Part shown: positions 57,870 to 64,000 of the stretch, piece after piece
How the letters are laid out: every line of letters starts with the position of its first letter
How positions within the stretch are numbered: position 1 is the first letter of the stretch
Source of the DNA: Prosapia bicincta
Taxonomy: Eukaryota; Arthropoda; Insecta; Hemiptera; Cercopidae
Length of the DNA stretch: 64,000 nt
Direction: 5' to 3'
Assembly: GCA_036971475.1 (NCBI GenBank)
Contig: JBAIZL010000005.1
Location: forward strand, 59,512,655 to 59,576,654
Notes under the pieces: generated by a model
What the model saw: the letters and a program-made list of their open reading frames with translations, nothing else
The model's database searches: none
What the model was told of the DNA's origin: nothing
Position numbers and translations under genes: made by a program

Positions 57870-59275
57870 CGTTATTGATATCGGCAATAAAGTCCTGGAG
57901 ATACAAAACGTTTTGAAGAACATGGGGAATATAATAAAAGTTAGCGTTCAGCCCCGAGAATTTTAAATCTTGAAATATACATTAAACTATTTGAAATGAC
58001 TTTTTATATACAAGCAGAGCACTATGTTATCCCACATTAAAATGTAGCTGCAAAGTCTCCTGTTAGGATAGATTTGATTACAAATAAAGAACAAAATGAA
58101 GTTTGCTAAGATAAGCCAACTTGTTGACAAATGAAGTGGCCTCCATTTTGTAAGGTAAGTTTTTGCATCTCTATGCCAACAATGGAGAGAGCGAATAACG
58201 TTTAACGCTTCTCTGTTTACTTATTGCACCTGTTTAAGCTACTTTAAAGTTAAAAACACAACAACAATTAAACTGGTTGGTATAATTGAGGTTATCAAAA
58301 ATACGAATAAAACTATAAAAGCTCACGCTAAAAAATTTAAAATTTTGCAACTACCCCCTCCTGCACGGCAAGCGTAAAAAGTATAATACAACGTTTTTGC
58401 TTTATTTTTTTACTTAGGAATTGGCAAATTCGTCGAAATGTAATTAAACTCACCGTTGACTCCATTGAAACATTTTTAATGTAAGAAAACAACTTTAACA
58501 AAGCACTATTAGCACCCAGCACACAAACTTTATACGATTATAAAACTCGAGCACACATCTAATTTTTTGCAAAATTACCCAAAAGAACGAAACAGACACT
58601 TAGAGACACTATGCCATGCACAAAACAGAAAATATTCCATTTAACATTTAAACCCCTTTTATTTCTAACTTTGCCATAAAAACGATAAAACTTACCGCGC
58701 AAAGCAGTGTAAATTTGAAGTATTAGGGTTGGTTTTTTCAATTTATTAAGATTTTTTGGAAGTCAACTTAATTACGTTTAGAGGGATTTTGCGAGTTACT
58801 ACGACAAAAAAATTAAGCCAAAACATTGGATTAGTAACGCTTTTCGTGTCCCGTAGAAGGGGGGGCTGTTTTTCACAATTTTTTTATTTTTGAAGCATGA
58901 ACGAAAGTTGTTAATGATTTTTACAAGTTGATGTTCGAGGTAAACAGTTGAAAGCATTAAACCCATCTTCCTGTTCCGTTCAGCGATCCAGAAACGTACA
59001 TCGAAATTAAAGCCACTTCATTCGTCAACACGTTGGCTAATCTTATACAACTTTATTTTGTTCTTTATTTATAACCAAATCTATCCTAACCGTATGTTTT
59101 GTAGCTATATCCTAAAGTGGGATGACATAGGGCTCTGTTGGTATAATAAAGTAATTTTAAAACGTTTTCAGAATGTAAATTCTTGTGGTGTCAACACTAA
59201 TTTTGATATTTTTCCCCGTTCTTGAAAATTTTCTATATCACCAGATTTAATTTTTTTACCAATATCGATTACGCT
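57870..59275. mobile_element. Large imperfect inverted-repeat element (arms over 300 bp)
   Basis: The left arm (about 57870-58150) and right arm (about 59000-59275) are inverted copies: GCAGAGCACTATGTTATCCC pairs with the complement of GGGATGACATAGGGCTCTG. GGATAGATTTGATTACAAAT pairs with the complement of ATTTATAACCAAATCTATCC, and ATGAAGTGGC pairs with the complement of GCCACTTCAT. The spacer (about 58150-59000) is AT-rich with two short minus-strand frames (58337-58522 and 58559-58741) of no known family. It could be a foldback transposon. No clear target duplication was found. Confidence 0.65.
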
Positions 59276-60020
59276 TGAGTGACAATAAGTAGACATATTT
59301 TGAAATTTTTTTTTTTAAGCAAATCTATCAGGATATTTTGTAGCTATATTCTAGTATACTGCAGTGTAATAGCCTATATATTTTAAAAGTGTATGGGTAT
59401 TGTGAGGTTGTAATGTCTTCAAAATTTTAAATCTTTTGGAGGTTGCTACAATATTTTATAATTTTTCGTGTTTCTAAAGAGTGTCTGCAGCGCCAGCTAT
59501 ACTGTTTTTTTTTGCCAGTATCGCTTACGTGTATAAAGCTATAACGGTATAGACTGTCTTTAGGAATATGCTGTGGAGGAGGGGTAGTTTATATTTACCA
59601 AAGTTTTAATTTTTGGGGTGTGAGAGAAAGTTTTTCATGATTTTTGTCGAATTCCTGTTGACTTTCTGCATCGCCCGGTATAAATGTTTTTGCTAAAATC
59701 GATTATGTGGGAACGGTAAATAGATATCAATTTATTCACACTTTCTTTGTTTTGTTCCCCTAGTTTTCCTGATAACTTACTGCATCTCCAGGTATAATTT
59801 GTGGTATTTATTTCCCGTGCCTACGAGTACGATTATAACAATTATACGGCCGACGCAGTAGGTCATCAGTGATACGGGAAAATTATTACAACTCTCGCTC
59901 ATGTTCCAAAAATTATTAATTTTGGAAAATTGTAATTCCCCCATAAGTGGTGCTAATAGTACTGGTAAAAGCCCTGAATCCTCCAAATGTAGTGCTAATA
60001 GTGTTGGTAAAAATGCTCAT
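59276..60020. repeat. Degenerate repeats related to the inverted-repeat element
   Basis: Words such as CACCAGATTTAA, CGCCAGCTATAC, CGCCCGGTATAA and CTCCAGGTATAA (59241, 59493, 59673, 59787), each followed within about 60 nt by an ATCGATTA- or ATCGCTTACG-like word, show an old irregular repetition. AAATCTATCAGG at 59322 echoes the arms. GTGCTAATAGT is duplicated at about 59950 and 59993. Confidence 0.5.
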
Positions 60021-60120
60021 TGCCCACCCTCAATAAAATGCTTATAAAATGAATAAATAACATGTTCTGAAGCTATATTGGTAATTATTGTTTGTTATTG
60101 CCACGGAAGGTTAATTTTAT

Positions 60121-60262
60121 ACAGCCTATGAAGTATCCAGTCAGGATAGATTTGGTTGTAATTTTATACACCTATGAAGTATCCAGTCAGGATAGATTTG
60201 GTTGTAATTTTATACACCTATGAAGTATCCAGTCAGGATAGATTTGGTTGTGATTTTATACG
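60121..60262. repeat. 46-bp repeat, three copies, inverted relative to the 72-bp satellite
   Basis: AAGTATCCAGTCAGGATAG recurs at 60131, 60177 and 60223 (exact 46-bp period). AGTCAGGATAGATTTGGTTG is the reverse complement of the core of the 72-bp satellite that starts 80 bp to the right, so these are shortened units in opposite orientation. Confidence 0.9.
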
Positions 60263-60344
60263 ATTAACCAAATGTACACATGTAAGGCTAGAATAGAATA
60301 TTACTCCGAAGTAAACATCTAATTAGGTAATGTTGTATAAACCT

Positions 60345-63300
60345 TGAACCAAATCTATCCTGACTGGACACTTTATAGGTATATTTTAATATAGGTATAT
60401 AGTAATGTATGAAATTACAACCAAATCTATCCTGAATGGACACTTTACAGGTATATTTTAATATAGGTGTATAGTAATGTATGAAATTACAACCAAATCT
60501 ATCCTGACTGGACACTTTATAGGTATATTTTAATATAGGTGTATAGTAATGTATGAAATTACAACCAAATCTATCCTGACTGGACACTTTATAGGTATAT
60601 TTTAATATAGGTATATAGTAATGTATGAAATTACAACCAAATCTATCCTGAATGGACACTTTATAGGTATATTTTAATATAGGTATATAGTAATGTATGA
60701 AATTACAACCAAATCTATCCTGACTGGACACTTTACAGGTATATTTTAATATAGGTATATAGTAATGTATGAAATTACAACCAAATCTATCCTGAATGGA
60801 CACTTTACAGGTATATTTTAATATAGGTGTATAGTAATGTATGAAATTACAACCAAATCTATCCTGACTGGACACTTTATAGGTATATTTTAATATAGGT
60901 ATATAGTAATGTATGAAATTACAACCAAATCTATCCTGAATGGACACTTTACAGGTATATTTTAATATAGGTGTATAGTAATGTATGAAATTACAACCAA
61001 ATCTATCCTGACTGGACACTTTATAGGTATATTTTAATATAGGTGTATAGTAATGTATGAAATTACAACCAAATCTATCCTGACTGGACACTTTATAGGT
61101 ATATTTTAATATAGGTATATAGTAATGTATGAAATTACAACCAAATCTATCCTGAATGGACACTTTATAGGTATATTTTAATATAGGTATATAGTAATGT
61201 ATGAAATTACAACCAAATCTATCCTGACTGGACACTTTATAGGTATATTTTAATATAGGTATATAGTAATGTATGAAATTACAACCAAATCTATCCTGAC
61301 TGGACACTTTATAGGTATATTTTAATATAGGTATATAGTAATGTATGAAATTACAACCAAATCTATCCTGAATGGACACTTTATAGGTATATTTTAATAT
61401 AGGTATATAGTAATGTATGAAATTACAACCAAATCTATCCTGAATGGACACTTTATAGGTATATTTTAATATAGGTATATAGTAATGTATGAAATTACAA
61501 CCAAATCTATCCTGAATGGACACTTTATAGGTATATTTTAATATAGGTATATAGTAATGTATGAAATTACAACCAAATCTATCCTGACTGGACACTTTAT
61601 AGGTATATTTTAATATAGGTATATAGTAATGTATGAAATTACAACCAAATCTATCCTGAATGGACACTTTATAGGTATATTTTAATATAGGTGTATAGTA
61701 TTATATGAAATTACAAACAAATCTATCCTGACTGGACACTTTATAGGTATATTTTAATATAGGTGTATAGTATTATATGAAATTACAAACAAATCTATCC
61801 TGACTGGACACTTTATAGGTATATTTTAATATAGGTGTATAGTATTATATGAAATTACAAACAAATCTATCCTGACTGGACACTTTATAGGTATATTTTA
61901 ATATAGGTGTATAGTATTATATGAAATTACAACCAAATCTATCCTGACTGGACACTTTATAGGTATATTTTAATATAGGTGTATAGTATTATATGAAATT
62001 ACAAACAAATCTATCCTGACTGGACACTTTATAGGTATATTTTAATATAGGTGTATAGTATTATATGAAATTACAACCAAATCTATCCTGACTGGACACT
62101 TTATAGGTATATTTTAATATAGGTGTATAGTATTATATGAAATTACAAACAAATCTATCCTGACTGGACACTTTATAGGTATATTTTAATATAGGTATAT
62201 AGTAATGTATGAAATTACAACCAAATCTATCCTGAATGGACACTTTATAGGTATATTTTAATATAGGTGTATAGTATTATATGAAATTACAAACAAATCT
62301 ATCCTGTCTGGACACTTTATAGGTATATTTTAATATAGGTATATAGTAATGTATGAAATTACAACCAAATCTATCCTGAATGGACACTTTATAGGTATAT
62401 TTTAATATAGGTGTATAGTATTATATGAAATTACAAACAAATCTATCCTGACTGGACACTTTATAGGTATATTTTAATATAGGTGTATAGTATTATATGA
62501 AATTACAACCAAATCTATCCTGACTGGACACTTTATAGGTATATTTTAATATAGGTGTATAGTATTATATGAAATTACAAACAAATCTATCCTGACTGGA
62601 CACTTTATAGGTATATTTTAATATAGGTGTATAGTATTATATGAAATTACAACCAAATCTATCCTGACTGGACACTTTATAGGTATATTTTAATATAGGT
62701 GTATAGTATTATATGAAATTACAAACAAATCTATCCTGACTGGACACTTTATAGGTATATTTTAATATAGGTATATAGTAATGTATGAAATTACAACCAA
62801 ATCTATCCTGAATGGACACTTTATAGGTATATTTTAATATAGGTGTATAGTATTATATGAAATTACAAACAAATCTATCCTGACTGGACACTTTATAGGT
62901 ATATTTTAATATAGGTGTATAGTATTATATGAAATTACAAACAAATCTATCCTGACTGGACACTTTATAGGTATATTTTAATATAGGTGTATAGTATTAT
63001 ATGAAATTACAAACAAATCTATCCTGACTGGACACTTTATAGGTATATTTTAATATAGGTGTATAGTATTATATGAAATTACAACCAAATCTATCCTGAC
63101 TGGACACTTTATAGGTATATTTTAATATAGGTGTATAGTATTATATGAAATTACAAACAAATCTATCCTGACTGGACACTTTATAGGTATATTTTAATAT
63201 AGGTGTATAGTATTATATGAAATTACAACCAAATCTATCCTGACTGGACACTTTATAGGTATATTTTAATATAGGTGTATAGTATTATATGAAATTACAA

Positions 63301-64000
63301 ACAAATCTATCCTGACTGGACACTTTATAGGTATATTTTAATATAGGTATATAGTAATGTATGAAATTACAACCAAATCTATCCTGAATGGACACTTTAT
63401 AGGTATATTTTAATATAGGTGTATAGTATTATATGAAATTACAAACAAATCTATCCTGTCTGGACACTTTATAGGTATATTTTAATATAGGTATATAGTA
63501 ATGTATGAAATTACAACCAAATCTATCCTGAATGGACACTTTATAGGTATATTTTAATATAGGTGTATAGTATTATATGAAATTACAAACAAATCTATCC
63601 TGACTGGACACTTTATAGGTATATTTTAATATAGGTGTATAGTATTATATGAAATTACAACCAAATCTATCCTGACTGGACACTTTATAGGTATATTTTA
63701 ATATAGGTGTATAGTATTATATGAAATTACAAACAAATCTATCCTGACTGGACACTTTATAGGTATATTTTAATATAGGTGTATAGTATTATATGAAATT
63801 ACAACCAAATCTATCCTGACTGGACACTTTATAGGTATATTTTAATATAGGTGTATAGTATTATATGAAATTACAAACAAATCTATCCTGACTGGACACT
63901 TTATAGGTATATTTTAATATAGGTATATAGTAATGTATGAAATTACAACCAAATCTATCCTGAATGGACACTTTATAGGTATATTTTAATATAGGTGTAT
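60345..64000. repeat. 72-bp satellite array, about 51 copies, truncated by right window edge
   Basis: The unit includes ACAACCAAATCTATCCTGAC, GGACACTTTATAGGTATATT and TATAGTAATGTATGAAATT. Type A (GTAATGTATG, AACCAAATC) fills the left part. Type B (GTATTATATG, AAACAAATC) dominates from about 61690. Because 72 is divisible by three, type A units are open on the minus strand, giving a 459-codon frame (60288-61667) of a 24-residue repeat. Type B units carry a stop at the same place, so coding is unlikely. In the type B part a 16-unit block of 1152 bp is repeated: GGTATATAG at 62194 and 63346, and TGTCTGG at 62305 and 63457. Confidence 0.98.

Noticed and set aside
60288..61667. 459-codon repeat protein
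   Set aside because: The frame is open only because the satellite unit is 72 bp; the sister unit type has a stop in the same place and the frame ends where unit type changes.

Overview
The window looks like intergenic or heterochromatic DNA from an animal nuclear genome, most likely an insect or another arthropod. The base composition is strongly AT-rich. There are no operons, no bacterial gene density and no intact host gene that I can recognise. There are degenerate TTAGG-type repeats (the insect telomere pentamer), long microsatellites, and relics of Penelope-like elements (PLEs), hAT and pogo/Tigger DNA transposons, and non-LTR retrotransposons. The species cannot be fixed from this sequence alone. 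Every recognisable protein-coding stretch belongs to a mobile element and is broken.

Tandem arrays fill close to half of the window: an 80-bp satellite (1-2518, running off the left edge), a 53-bp satellite of about 200 copies (9611-20332), a 165-bp TTAGG-like array (21085-22110), a 106-bp array (26601-27430), a CT-rich compound minisatellite (36285-36932), a 162-170-bp satellite (40670-44520), a 158-bp triplet (46294-46777), an 85-bp dimeric hairpin satellite (48310-49450), an 86-bp satellite (52280-57066) and a 72-bp satellite (60345-64000, running off the right edge). Several show higher-order repeats: 240 bp in the 80-bp array, 849 and 1749 bp in the 53-bp array, 492 bp in the 162-bp array and 1152 bp in the 72-bp array. 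The 72-bp unit appears to have arisen from a large inverted-repeat element just to its left (57870-59275).

Between the arrays lie mobile-element relics. PLE family A has four partial copies (3478-3885, an inverted pair at 7747-8528, and 25113-25945). PLE family B has a second, different GIY-YIG endonuclease (5827-6310). There is a deleted hAT element with a perfect 8-bp target duplication (39682-40628), a hAT MITE (23877-24118), two pogo/Tigger-like elements (29312-30336 and 34886-36080) and two non-LTR retrotransposon relics (32521-33290 and 33508-33662).

The most interesting thread is a repeated RNA-like module shaped like a hammerhead ribozyme core: CTGANGA, one extra nucleotide, a hairpin, GAA, a short perfect palindrome, then a strand that pairs back upstream of CTGANGA. 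At least eight recognisable examples, plus several decayed ones, occur in PLE family A and in several unrelated short elements. Many sit in the two arms of palindromic elements. Three of these palindromes are flanked by 11-13-bp direct repeats outside the whole palindrome, so each probably inserted as one inverted-dimer unit. Hammerhead motifs in PLEs are established knowledge. The shared one-nucleotide insertion, the always-palindromic third stem and the inverted-dimer insertions are what I would follow up.
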